Shown here: positions 1 through 6,365 of the stretch, piece after piece
How the letters are laid out: each line of letters starts with the position of its first letter
Numbering within the stretch: position 1 is the first letter of the stretch
Virus record (IMG/VR): IMGVR_UViG_3300035670_000597
Coordinates: 1-38,581 of that record
DNA from: a virus
Strand: one strand, 5' to 3'
DNA: 38,581 nucleotides
Notes under the pieces: model-generated
The model's input: only the letters and a program-made list of their open reading frames with translations
Told to the model about the DNA's origin: nothing
Database searches by the model: none
Position numbers and translations under genes: made by a program

Positions 1-127
1 GGGGTGGGGCAGGCAGACCCCTAGTTGGGATCCACCTGCCCCTATTGGCTACTTGGCTACAGGCTCTACGGCGTAGACCGTGTAACCCATTGTGCCTTTG
101 GCGTAGTCGGCTTCCACGATCTCGATC
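1..127. repeat. Left copy of the 127-bp terminal overlap
   Basis: Bases 1-127 are identical to the last 127 bases of the window (38455-38581). The length equals a common maximum k-mer of short-read assemblers, so this is most simply the overlap of a circular contig rather than a biological terminal repeat. The copy includes the 3' end of the gene at 49-321. The unique genome would then be 38,454 bp. Confidence 0.95.
6..42 (-). terminator. GC-rich stem-loop after the gene at 49-321
   Basis: A perfect 8-bp inverted repeat, GGGGCAGG (6-13) and CCTGCCCC (35-42), encloses a 21-base loop. It begins 6 bases beyond the stop codon of the gene at 49-321, the last gene of the early direction of transcription. 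There is no U-tract on the transcript side, so it would have to be a factor-dependent terminator or a 3'-end stabilising hairpin. Confidence 0.4.
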
Positions 128-321
128 GCTTCGCCTACCACCCTTTGGACACTTGCCTGACCGTTCCACTTGAGAAGACGCACAATGTCCCCATCGGTGA
201 CATTCTGACCTTCCCAGATCTTCGCACCGAAGATCTTAGAACCTTCTGGACTCTCGCCCAGAACCTTCCAAGCACCTACGGCTACGACCGTAAGGCTTGC
301 TGTCTTTGGCTTTGTTGCCAT
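49..321 (-). CDS. Hypothetical protein, 90 aa
   Basis: The product is unrecognised. The ATG at 321 is chosen over an in-frame upstream ATG at 426 because AAAGGAG lies just upstream of it. The N-terminus is Lys/Thr-rich (MATKPKT). The rest alternates hydrophobic and charged residues in a pattern suggesting a small beta-rich fold, with GDIVRLLKWNGQASVQRVVG around residues 53-72. It is the last gene before the non-coding gap that leads, across the contig junction, to the packaging genes. Its 3' end is duplicated at 38503-38581 by the terminal overlap. The gene is intact and no function is proposed. Confidence 0.7.
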   Translation of the reverse strand: MATKPKTASLTVVAVGAWKVLGESPEGSKIFGAKIWEGQNVTDGDIVRLLKWNGQASVQRVVGEAIEIVEADYAKGTMGYTVYAVEPVAK

Positions 322-456
322 TGCCCTTCTCCTTTGTGTTGTTGTCGGCGGGCTTGCCGACACCGACCACGCTACCGACTCTCCGAACGAGTTGCAACCC
401 TGCCCCGTTCCTATACCCAATGGCACTAGGACATGGCGCGATCAGCCGCCACCGGT

Positions 457-508
457 GCTTTCGCCATGCGCCATTGCGCAAAGCCATAGCAATAGCGGTA
501 GCGGTAGC
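457..508 (-). repeat. GCTACC repeat plus stem-loop downstream of the gene at 510-749
   Basis: Just beyond the stop codon at 510-512 the minus strand reads three GCTACC-like units (plus strand TAGCGGTAGCGGTAGC at 493-508). A bulged stem-loop follows: GCTTT (457-461) plus TGCGC (467-471) against GCGCAAAGC (476-484). The same 16-base repeat followed by a stem-loop occurs downstream of the gene at 4073-4612. The remaining bases of this gap (322-456) show no convincing gene, because the overlapping reading frame there lacks a ribosome binding site. Confidence 0.5.
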
Positions 509-509
509 G

Positions 510-749
510 CTAGTCGGCTTGTTCTTCTAGGGCGTTATGCAGCTTGGCTATGTGTTCTTCTGCGCCATCGGTGAAGGTATCCAATGCGTCTACGACATTG
601 GCTACGAACTCTTGCGATGTAGCCATGAGATAGTCCAACATGGTCTCTAGGTATTCCGTATAGTCCATTACGGCTTCATCGCCATTGGCTGAAGCCATGT
701 TCACATAATGGTTGTATTCGTCTTTCCACTTATTGGGCATTGCTGTCAT
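510..749 (-). CDS. Small acidic hypothetical protein, 79 aa
   Basis: The product is not recognised. It is acidic and predicted mostly helical, with a central Tyr/Met-rich segment (DYTEYLETMLDYLMATS) and an Asp/Glu-rich C-terminus, and has no Cys or membrane segment. The start at 749 has a strong AAAGGAG. The gene stands alone between two structured gaps: a large stem-loop (774-834) precedes its ribosome binding site and a GCTACC repeat follows its stop. It may belong to the MoxR/vWA transcription unit upstream, but nothing in the sequence ties it to that function. Confidence 0.75.
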   Translation of the reverse strand: MTAMPNKWKDEYNHYVNMASANGDEAVMDYTEYLETMLDYLMATSQEFVANVVDALDTFTDGAEEHIAKLHNALEEQAD

Positions 750-773
750 GGTGTTACTCCTTTAGTAGCGGAA

Positions 774-834
774 GGCTAACCCCATTGGACATTGGCTCTG
801 GGGGTAGTGCCTTTGCCCAATGGGGTCGTTAGCC
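774..834 (-). promoter_or_regulatory. Large stem-loop in the leader of the gene at 510-749
   Basis: Fifteen bases at 774-788 (GGCTAACCCCATTGG) pair with 817-834 (CCAATGGGG, bulge TCG, TTAGCC) around a 28-base loop. The structure ends 24 bases before the ATG at 749. No U-tract follows on the transcript side, so a leader structure, attenuator or operator is more likely than a simple terminator. Confidence 0.5.
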
Positions 835-944
835 CTCAAACTGTTCTCACTTATTGGCTATAAGCAAGAACACCAGTATGGCTATTAGATACAACAAGGG
901 TATGTCGTAACCTAACTCCCTTCTGTCGTTTGTGGGTAAATCAT

Positions 945-1664
945 CTACTCACCAAGGCTCTCTGGGTCGATACCCTTGTCGCGTAATTCGTTCTTCATGT
1001 GCTCTATGGACTTATCCATAAGGGCATCGTAGGCATCAGGGAAATGACGCTTCAGTTCCCTTGGCTGTTGCGCTGCCGTGACAAGGATCTGCATGAGTTT
1101 CATGTTCTCATCACCACCAAACTCATCAGGATCTGGGATCTCCTGATCGTAGGTGGCATGGCGATACTCAGACTTGCCGTCTGGCGTAGTCCATTCGTAG
1201 GCAAGATCATTGGGGAATGAAACGCCTTTGAACACAGAGCCATCTTCGTTTACGATTCTGGCAACTAGACCCATTGGCTTAGCCCAACCATGCAACATCA
1301 TTACTACGGTTTGATCACCTAGCAACTCAACGAGTTTGTCCTTGGGGACAGGGGGCATACACATAGCAGCCTTTGCTGCCCTGACTTCTGACTCCTGAAG
1401 TCGCTTACGCAACCCTTCTACAGTGTCTCCTTCTGCAACCCCAATGTGCTTCTTGTCCTCAAGATCTTGTAGCGCTTCGTCATTATCGACTGACGCCACA
1501 TAGAGCAAGATGCTGTTCTCTTCATCGGCAAACTCGTTGTCCAATGCTGCAAAGATGCCTTTGCTTATGGTCACTGCTTCATCACGGGCTTCCTGCGTAA
1601 GACGCTTGTCTTCTGCCTCTACGATGTTGCGCAGTTGATCCATCAACTCCTTCTCGCTATCCAT
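945..1664 (-). CDS. Hypothetical protein, third gene of the MoxR/vWA cluster, 239 aa
   Basis: The product is not assigned. The ATG at 1664 is preferred because AAGGAAGGAG precedes it, and it lies 2 bases after the stop of the vWA gene, so the two are co-translated. The N-terminus is an acidic amphipathic helix (ELMDQLRNIVEAEDKR). The middle carries a hydrophobic strand with VVMMLHGWAKP near residues 121-131. The C-terminal half is rich in Asp/Glu and ends in a helical segment. The ELMD-L start and the hydrophobic strand with a W-A pair echo the protein at 4073-4612, so the two may be distant relatives. Position suggests a partner or substrate adaptor of the AAA+/vWA pair, which is inference only. 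Confidence 0.75.
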   Translation of the reverse strand: MDSEKELMDQLRNIVEAEDKRLTQEARDEAVTISKGIFAALDNEFADEENSILLYVASVDNDEALQDLEDKKHIGVAEGDTVEGLRKRLQESEVRAAKAAMCMPPVPKDKLVELLGDQTVVMMLHGWAKPMGLVARIVNEDGSVFKGVSFPNDLAYEWTTPDGKSEYRHATYDQEIPDPDEFGGDENMKLMQILVTAAQQPRELKRHFPDAYDALMDKSIEHMKNELRDKGIDPESLGE

Positions 1665-1666
1665 TG

Positions 1667-3001
1667 CTATCTCCTTCCTTGTAGTGACTTGAGTATCTTT
1701 ACTGCTTCTGGCACATCTTTGGCTTCGTGAATGTTGTACCTGCGCACTAGGTGCAAGCACTCATCAAGCAATGCCTCTGAGTGATAATCGCCTTGTCCTG
1801 TGACATTCTGGTCTGATACCCAAATGACGGGGTTCTTGCTGCTTTGGCGCAAGCCCAAACCGTATTTGAGAGCGGGAGCATCACACCCATTGCCACCAGG
1901 GAACTCTGGCAAGCGTCGTACACGCCTGCCCCTACGAGCAACGACCCAAGCGTTAGGGTAGTTGTCGCTGGCGTAAGCGCCTGTTGAGTAACAGAGCACG
2001 GTGCTACCTGCTGCAGCAGCCATAACCTGTTCCATCTCTTGTTCCGTCAAGGACATAGAGCCAGAACAGTCAAAGACCACAACAGCACCAAGAGCAGGAG
2101 ACTTCTTGGCAAAGCAACGCCTGTGTTCATCGGTGTAGAACCGACTGATGTTACGCACCACTTTGCCTGAGTCTGAATACCCAAGTTTCCTGCCCATAAG
2201 ACCAGAGTGTGTGATCTCTAGGTCTGGCTTCTGAACAAACAATGGATACCAATGGTTGGACTCAAAGCCCTTGGTTGGCATACCATTGCCGAACTCTTGA
2301 GTATTGCCTTGCGGCTTCCTGCCCTGAGCCTGATCTGCCTCACAAACTCTCTGGCTCTCAGTCTTTGACACCCTGTCAAGCAAGCGAGCCAAGCGCCTGT
2401 ACATGTACATTGCTCGGTTCCTGTACCACTTGTCGTCAGAGTTCAGACGCAAGATGCAACTGATGAAACCGTACTGGTCGGTTAGCCGTTGGACAGCATT
2501 CTGTATTTGTCCAAGAGCAACCTGCCGATACATGTCATCGGTGTTTGCTATCAGGGTTGCCATAGCCTGAGTGTTTGCGTACTTTGCCGCTTCTAGCAAC
2601 AGCGCCGGTGTAGGCTCTGGCTCTTTCAGCAACTGGGTCAGAACATCTAACTGAACCGTGCCAATAGTCGGATCATCGTTGTACACATGGCTGTATACAG
2701 CGTAAGAGACTATGTGCTGAGCAGTTGAGAGTGCTGCTTCTGATACTTCCCATCTCTTGGTGTAGGTCTTTGCCTTTGGGAGAAAGAAGCGTGCGTGCGT
2801 AAGAGCAACACGGCGCAACTTCCTAGACAATGAGCCTTCGCCAATAGGGGCGTTGATGGAGTGTGACCGTTTGGGCGTACCAAACTGCACACTAACGCCA
2901 TTGAGATCAGCAGCAGACGAGCCTTGCTCGTACTTGTTGTGATCTAATAATGGTCGTTTGGGTAACGCTTCTGGCGTTACTAGCCGTCTGGGCGTAGACA
3001 T
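1667..3001 (-). CDS. CobT-like protein with C-terminal vWA domain, 444 aa
   Basis: The C-terminal third is a von Willebrand factor A domain. VVVFDCSGSMS (D311, S313, S315) is the first MIDAS metal-binding motif, GGNGCDAPAL near 370 fits the second loop, and VIWVSD (D397) the third. The first 300 residues are helical and basic, with a large hydrophobic and charged region typical of proteins that pair with MoxR-type ATPases. This layout (long N-terminus, C-terminal vWA) is that of cobaltochelatase subunit CobT and of vWA partners of MoxR. The ATG at 3001 overlaps the stop of the ATPase gene in TAATG, so the two are translationally coupled. Members of this family act as adaptors between an AAA+ ring and a protein target. 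No CobN-like chelatase is present, so cobalamin synthesis is not indicated. Confidence 0.88.
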   Translation of the reverse strand: MSTPRRLVTPEALPKRPLLDHNKYEQGSSAADLNGVSVQFGTPKRSHSINAPIGEGSLSRKLRRVALTHARFFLPKAKTYTKRWEVSEAALSTAQHIVSYAVYSHVYNDDPTIGTVQLDVLTQLLKEPEPTPALLLEAAKYANTQAMATLIANTDDMYRQVALGQIQNAVQRLTDQYGFISCILRLNSDDKWYRNRAMYMYRRLARLLDRVSKTESQRVCEADQAQGRKPQGNTQEFGNGMPTKGFESNHWYPLFVQKPDLEITHSGLMGRKLGYSDSGKVVRNISRFYTDEHRRCFAKKSPALGAVVVFDCSGSMSLTEQEMEQVMAAAAGSTVLCYSTGAYASDNYPNAWVVARRGRRVRRLPEFPGGNGCDAPALKYGLGLRQSSKNPVIWVSDQNVTGQGDYHSEALLDECLHLVRRYNIHEAKDVPEAVKILKSLQGRR

Positions 3002-3765
3002 TACAGGCTCTCCATCTGTGCCAATGCCATAGCATCAACAACCTGCTCGGCAATACGGGGCAAGCAGATTTCTGCTGAGCGCTGAATGTTACCGGTGTTG
3101 GCAACAGCACGCACAAACTCTACGAAGTTACGCAGAGAGTACCTGTCCTTATCGGTTCTGCTGCACATGGACAACGCCAAGTCCCTGATGTATTCGGGCA
3201 ATGACCCTACGGCTTCAGGGTGTGGCTCGTTGATCTGCACTTGGACAATGAGCCTGTCCTGAATGGCTCGCGCCAAGTCTTCAGGCTCGCCGTTCATTGT
3301 GGCGACAACGCTGAAGCCATTAGCAGGCTTGATGACTTCACCCGTTTCTGGGTGTTGCCAAGAAGACGATGAGTCTGTGTCAATGAGTGCCATGAGCCTT
3401 GACTCAATGTCGCCATTGACCCTGTCGATTTCGTCTACGACCAAACGACCACCTGTTCTCCAAGCCTGAATGGCAACGCCTTCATGGAACTTGAGAGCCA
3501 TGTGACCGTCAATGGCTGTTGGCTTGTAAACGCCAATGAGATCAGCGTCTGTCATCTCTTGCGTACACACCAAGCGATAAGTCGGCTTGTCGTTAGTGTG
3601 ATAGTTCATTGCGTAGAAGGTCTTACCTGTACCAGGCAATCCGTGTAAGAGCACACGGTTTACGCCTGACTGCAAGGCAAAGTCTGCCTTCTCCCAAGCC
3701 GTCATGGGCTTGGTCTCTGGAGTAACGACCATCTGGTCGTTGCTCGTTTCGGTTACGGTATCCAT
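3001..3765 (-). CDS. MoxR/CobS-type AAA+ ATPase, 254 aa
   Basis: Walker A is GLPGTGKT (42-49), Walker B LVVDEID (108-114), sensor 1 VVATMN (N158) and a likely arginine finger lies in QDRL (R171). The length and the short C-terminal helical lid fit MoxR and CobS proteins. The ATG at 3765 has AAGGGAG upstream, whereas an earlier in-frame ATG at 3810 lies inside a palindrome. The gene opens a unit with the vWA gene (TAATG overlap) and a third protein. In known systems such ATPases remodel protein complexes or assist metal insertion, with the vWA protein as adaptor. CobS-like genes occur in several phage groups, but their role in infection is unresolved. The call of ATPase is firm and the target is unknown. 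Confidence 0.92.
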   Translation of the reverse strand: MDTVTETSNDQMVVTPETKPMTAWEKADFALQSGVNRVLLHGLPGTGKTFYAMNYHTNDKPTYRLVCTQEMTDADLIGVYKPTAIDGHMALKFHEGVAIQAWRTGGRLVVDEIDRVNGDIESRLMALIDTDSSSSWQHPETGEVIKPANGFSVVATMNGEPEDLARAIQDRLIVQVQINEPHPEAVGSLPEYIRDLALSMCSRTDKDRYSLRNFVEFVRAVANTGNIQRSAEICLPRIAEQVVDAMALAQMESL

Positions 3766-3806
3766 TGTTATTCTCCCTTGGTTATTTACTGGTTTGGTTT
3801 GATGTG

Positions 3807-3831
3807 GCATACCGTTAGAACGGCAGTATGC
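3807..3831. promoter_or_regulatory. Operator-like palindrome upstream of the MoxR gene
   Basis: An imperfect 25-bp dyad has outer arms GCATAC and GTATGC and inner CGTT and AACG. It lies 42 bases before the MoxR start, where an operator would be expected. No convincing -35/-10 pair was found nearby. A second dyad, CTTACAGC (3867-3874) and GCTGTAAG (3886-3893), lies just upstream. Confidence 0.4.
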
Positions 3832-3911
3832 CAGTGCCGTTTAGCCCAAGTGTCTAACTCACTTCGCTTACAGCCGAAGGGTAACGCTGTAAGAGATCGC
3901 GAACCTGCGAA

Positions 3912-3937
3912 GGTCGGGGGCGACGCTACCCCCGACC
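3912..3937. terminator. Perfect GC-rich stem-loop in the gap upstream of MoxR
   Basis: GGTCGGGGG (3912-3920) and CCCCCGACC (3929-3937) form a perfect 9-bp stem with an 8-base loop. It sits between the end of the gene at 4073 and the MoxR start at 3765, so it probably separates the two units. It lacks a U-tract. CCCGACC-like units continue to about 3965. Confidence 0.45.
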
Positions 3938-4003
3938 CGACCGACTAGCAACCCCGACCCCGACCTATGCCCTAGCGCGATAGAACCAATGGATAACGAG
4001 CAA

Positions 4004-4068
4004 CACCCCGAGGAGCATGCCTATGGCATGCTTGCCCTGGGGTGCGCTTCGGTAGCGGTAGCGGTAGC
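4004..4068 (-). terminator. GCTACC repeat plus stem-loop downstream of the gene at 4073-4612
   Basis: Five bases beyond the stop codon (4073-4075) the plus strand carries three GGTAGC units (4051-4068). These include the same 16-base string found at 493-508. The transcript then enters a long stem-loop: CACCCC (4004-4009) with GGGGTG (4039-4044), and inside it AGCATGCC (4014-4021) with GGCATGCT (4025-4032). The position suggests a 3'-end or terminator element. Confidence 0.5.
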
Positions 4069-4072
4069 TGGA

Positions 4073-4612
4073 CTACCAGCCGTAACAGGCTGTTGCTATT
4101 GCTCTTGTTAGTTTGTTCTCTGAACGGAATGCATCACTCTTCGTCTCGCTCATTTCGTGAACCTCGTTGTTGAAACGAGCAAGAACATGTACACCAGCAG
4201 AGGTGCAAAGGCAAGTGATGTGCGTTGTGTATCTGTCGTCGGACTCGGACGGCTTCTTCCCGGTAGCGGGAGCGGTAGCGGAAGTCCAGGCCGTACACCT
4301 GAGAACTATGCCCACGCTTCCGTCGTTCTTGCACTCCTGGATCATGTCGTCATCAGCAAGTGCGACGTAAGGATCAGGGTACACACCGACAAGCTTGACT
4401 CCAAGAGCGAAGCCTTCCTCTGGTTGTTCTTCTGGTTCCGAAAGAGACCACACTTCGGTGACTCCATCCTCAACTGGATCTGCTTTCTCCACGAAGCCAG
4501 CTTCGATTGCTTTGAAGTCTTCCATCTCGAGCTCCATCCGATCTTTATTGGCGCTGACCGCAGCGTCAAACATGATCTTCTTGAGTTCGTCCATTAGTTC
4601 TTCGTTGCTCAT
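4073..4612 (-). CDS. Acidic hypothetical protein, 179 aa
   Basis: The product is unrecognised. The ATG at 4612 overlaps the upstream stop in TAATG and has an AAGAAGG-like site. The N-terminus (NEELMDELKKIMFDAAVSAN) is an acidic amphipathic helix, and residues 40-80 are very Glu-rich. The C-terminal half is hydrophobic beta-type sequence with VGIVLRCTAWTSA and a CLCTSAG strand. A low-complexity Ala/Thr stretch is encoded by GGTAGC-like triplet repeats around 4259-4281. Its start and its W-A strand resemble the protein at 945-1664. The pair may be copies of one domain placed on either side of the MoxR/vWA genes, but the similarity is weak. Confidence 0.75.
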   Translation of the reverse strand: MSNEELMDELKKIMFDAAVSANKDRMELEMEDFKAIEAGFVEKADPVEDGVTEVWSLSEPEEQPEEGFALGVKLVGVYPDPYVALADDDMIQECKNDGSVGIVLRCTAWTSATAPATGKKPSESDDRYTTHITCLCTSAGVHVLARFNNEVHEMSETKSDAFRSENKLTRAIATACYGW

Positions 4613-4818
4613 TAGCTCACCTTCTTTGAGTTTTCCCTGTAGCGAAATGCCGCATACTCCTTGCTTCGGTTCACAGACTCCTGCGGAAGGATGTCTGCTA
4701 TGCCCACGGCTAGGTTTGCAACCAATGGCCTGATGTGATCGCCACATTGAAGCGCTAGTACTAGCACCTCGGTCAGCAGGTTCTCAGCCTGCTCCCTCTC
4801 GTGTTCTGTTAGTTTCAT
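4612..4818 (-). CDS. Small helical hypothetical protein, 68 aa
   Basis: The product is not recognised. AAGGGAG lies upstream of the ATG at 4818. The sequence is one long amphipathic region (EREQAENLLTEVLVLALQCG) followed by a short hydrophobic stretch and a basic tail. It is too polar for a clear membrane helix. It overlaps the zinc-protein gene before it by 35 bases and ends in a TAATG overlap with the gene after it, so it sits inside one co-translated string of small early genes. Confidence 0.7.
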   Translation of the reverse strand: MKLTEHEREQAENLLTEVLVLALQCGDHIRPLVANLAVGIADILPQESVNRSKEYAAFRYRENSKKVS

Positions 4819-4954
4819 TTGCTCTCCCTTTCTTTCTTTCCATATCCACTATGGAATGCTTGTTGGAATTAGTGCAGGTCGGGGGCTCCGACAATGCAAC
4901 GAATGTAATAAGTGTGCCCTTACAAGTGGGGCAAATCCAAAGCTGTCTGTTCAT
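4784..4954 (-). CDS. Small zinc-finger-like protein, 56 aa
   Basis: The ATG at 4954 gives a protein with CPTC near residues 7-10, then LSEPPTC (C26) and a His seven residues later, which together can hold one zinc ion. A Cys pair followed by a PPTC motif is a layout I recall from small proteins of actinobacterial phages, where the role is unknown. GGAG lies about 10 bases upstream. The gene overlaps both neighbours, which is consistent with the packing seen across this early region. The tail after residue 36 is basic. Confidence 0.6.
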   Translation of the reverse strand: MNRQLWICPTCKGTLITFVALSEPPTCTNSNKHSIVDMERKKGRANETNRTREGAG

Positions 4955-5351
4955 AGTCTTTGTACTCCGATCTGCACTGACACTTCTTGACAACCGAATA
5001 GGTCTTGCCCTCCCACTGCTCGGTGTAAACCCAGCGGCGGACGACCTGACCGTGCGGTCCCTCGGTGATGATGATACCCGTGTCCCAGCCGTCCCCGTTA
5101 CACCTCGGGCAACTTATTTTTTTCTCGTTGCTTCGGGTGATCTCGCGGATGATCTGTTTGACTCGGGCCAGAGTCGGGAACTTTTGTTCGGACTCAATCT
5201 TTTTGGCGGCAAGTCTTGCGACCTCCACCTCCGTGTCAAGCAGGAAGTCATCCTGTGACCAAGCTTTCTTCACCGTGTTGCGTGCGATGTTGTCGGTTGG
5301 GAACAACCCGCAAATCCTGTCAACGAACAGGTCTATGTTTTCTGGCTTCAT
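4920..5351 (-). CDS. Zinc-ribbon protein with helicase-loader-like N-terminus, 143 aa
   Basis: Residues 1-70 are helical with the pattern GLFP, then a Trp (W31), then KFPTLARVKQIIRE. This resembles the N-terminal domain of phage helicase loader/inhibitor proteins (G39P type). Residues 81-126 hold CPRCNGDGW and CQC, a DnaJ-type or zinc-ribbon arrangement. AAGGGAG precedes the ATG at 5351. Because the phage carries no helicase or primase of its own, a protein that captures host DnaB would be a sensible replication factor. That role is inference from the pattern alone. A nucleic-acid-binding regulator is the main alternative. Confidence 0.75.
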   Translation of the reverse strand: MKPENIDLFVDRICGLFPTDNIARNTVKKAWSQDDFLLDTEVEVARLAAKKIESEQKFPTLARVKQIIREITRSNEKKISCPRCNGDGWDTGIIITEGPHGQVVRRWVYTEQWEGKTYSVVKKCQCRSEYKDYEQTALDLPHL

Positions 5352-5511
5352 CTGCTTTCTCCCTTACTCGTCGAAGTATTTCTTTGTCTATTTCTATCAG
5401 CGTCTCGAACAGTTCCTGCTCTTCCATCTTCCCGACATACACACGCCTAAGAAACTTGGATGCGGAGCGAAGCGCTTTGTCGCTGATCACTTTTTGTTTT
5501 CCTTGCGCCAT
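5320..5511 (-). CDS. Small charged helical protein, 63 aa
   Basis: The product is not recognised. It is highly charged and helical throughout, with a likely coiled-coil segment EEQELFETLIEIDKEILRRV and a basic C-terminus. The start (ATG, 5511) lies inside the 3' end of the whiB gene and the end overlaps the following gene by 32 bases, so it depends on coupled translation. Its ribosome binding site is poor. The length and overlap on both sides make it less certain than its neighbours. Confidence 0.55.
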   Translation of the reverse strand: MAQGKQKVISDKALRSASKFLRRVYVGKMEEQELFETLIEIDKEILRRVREKADEARKHRPVR

Positions 5512-5792
5512 TTGATTCTGATGTTCTTTCTCTCTACTCCAGACAACCCACCCCATACTCCGTGGTAGATGTCGTTCTCTAGTGCAAACTCCAGGCACTC
5601 TGTCTTTACAAGGCACCTGTTGCAAATTTCTTTTGCAATCCTGAGCTTGTCGTTTTCTCCTCTGTCCGGAAAGAACGTGGCACCTGGCATTCCATTGCAT
5701 GCCGCGTCATCCATCCAGTCGAAGTGCTTATTGACAAGCGACCAGTCGCTGAGTATCTCCATCCATAGCTCCCTTTTTTGTTGTTCATTCAT
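5487..5792 (-). CDS. whiB: WhiB-family iron-sulfur transcriptional regulator
   Basis: The four cluster-binding cysteines are in family spacing: C32 in DDAACNGM, then C57, C60 and C66 as CNRCLVKTEC (C-x2-C-x5-C). The turn motif GVWGG is at 78-82, followed by a basic C-terminus (RKNIRIKWRKENKK) for DNA contact. The length (101 aa) is normal for the family. WhiB proteins bind a 4Fe-4S cluster and act with the primary sigma factor. They are confined to Actinobacteria and their phages, which is the best host evidence here. The ATG at 5792 with GAGGG upstream is preferred, although a GTG at 5804 overlapping the previous stop (GTGA) is possible. It probably retunes host or phage transcription, and some phage WhiB proteins are known to interfere with host WhiB2. 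Confidence 0.93.
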   Translation of the reverse strand: MNEQQKRELWMEILSDWSLVNKHFDWMDDAACNGMPGATFFPDRGENDKLRIAKEICNRCLVKTECLEFALENDIYHGVWGGLSGVERKNIRIKWRKENKK

Positions 5793-5800
5793 TCGGGCCC

Positions 5801-6331
5801 TCACCCCTGGGGAAACCAGGGGCTCCAGCCTGCCACATCAAACAAAAGCTTTCCAGCTTTTAGATTCGTTAACGGATCCATTAGTGTCTGTTGATCACAT
5901 ACACCCATTCTCTTGCACACTAAGCCGTGATACTGGGCGTGATCCTGCTTCCAGTGAACGCCGTTGATCTGCAATAGGCCAGTGTCGGATCTGTGATTCC
6001 ATCGTGCGACCCGCGTGACATTGCAGTCCTTATCAACGACATCACCTCCGGCCCTGTAGGGGCAACCCCCAGACTCCCGAAGGATGATATGCCCCAGCCT
6101 TTTGTGCGTTTTTGGTGGCCATCCAGCTTTCAGTGCCAGCTCCGGTAGCCAGGAGATATCTCCATGTCGGAAGATTATTGGGGTCTGGCTCTTGATCTGG
6201 GGCTTCGTCGTCACCACAGGTGGAGGCGAATAAACCCTGACTGCACCAGGGGCTTCGATCTGTTCTGCATGCGCCATGACTGGCGAACAAGCAATGATAG
6301 ATGCGGATATAGCCCGCACTAGATATCTCAT
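5801..6331 (-). CDS. Secreted lytic-transglycosylase-like protein, 176 aa
   Basis: The ATG at 6331 (preceded by GGAGAGGGAC) begins a clean signal peptide: basic MRYLVR, a hydrophobic core, and AHA-E as a likely cleavage site after residue 22. A proline-rich linker leads to a lysozyme-like fold. ILRESGG (E86) has the expected catalytic glutamate context, SDTGLLQIN (115-123) is the usual second motif, and LMDPLTNLKAGKLLFD plus a final GWSPW complete an SLT or resuscitation-factor-like domain. Four cysteines may form disulfides outside the cell. It cleaves peptidoglycan glycan strands if active. It sits among early genes next to whiB, far from the lysis cassette, which is unusual. Confidence 0.85.
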   Translation of the reverse strand: MRYLVRAISASIIACSPVMAHAEQIEAPGAVRVYSPPPVVTTKPQIKSQTPIIFRHGDISWLPELALKAGWPPKTHKRLGHIILRESGGCPYRAGGDVVDKDCNVTRVARWNHRSDTGLLQINGVHWKQDHAQYHGLVCKRMGVCDQQTLMDPLTNLKAGKLLFDVAGWSPWFPQG

Positions 6332-6365
6332 TGTCCCTCTCCATTCTACAACTCCCTTGAATTGC

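Noticed and set aside
236-487. 83-codon minus-strand frame overlapping the gene at 49-321
   Set aside because: No ribosome binding site, Arg-rich random composition, and it overlaps a better gene.
1667-3765. Cobalamin biosynthesis role for the CobS/CobT-like pair
   Set aside because: There is no CobN-like large chelatase subunit or any other cobalamin gene in the complete genome.
1-4100. Apparent excess of CCAAT/ATTGG in the left region
   Set aside because: A hand count found 10 in the first kilobase but only 4 in the next and 5 in a control kilobase, so no clear regional signal.
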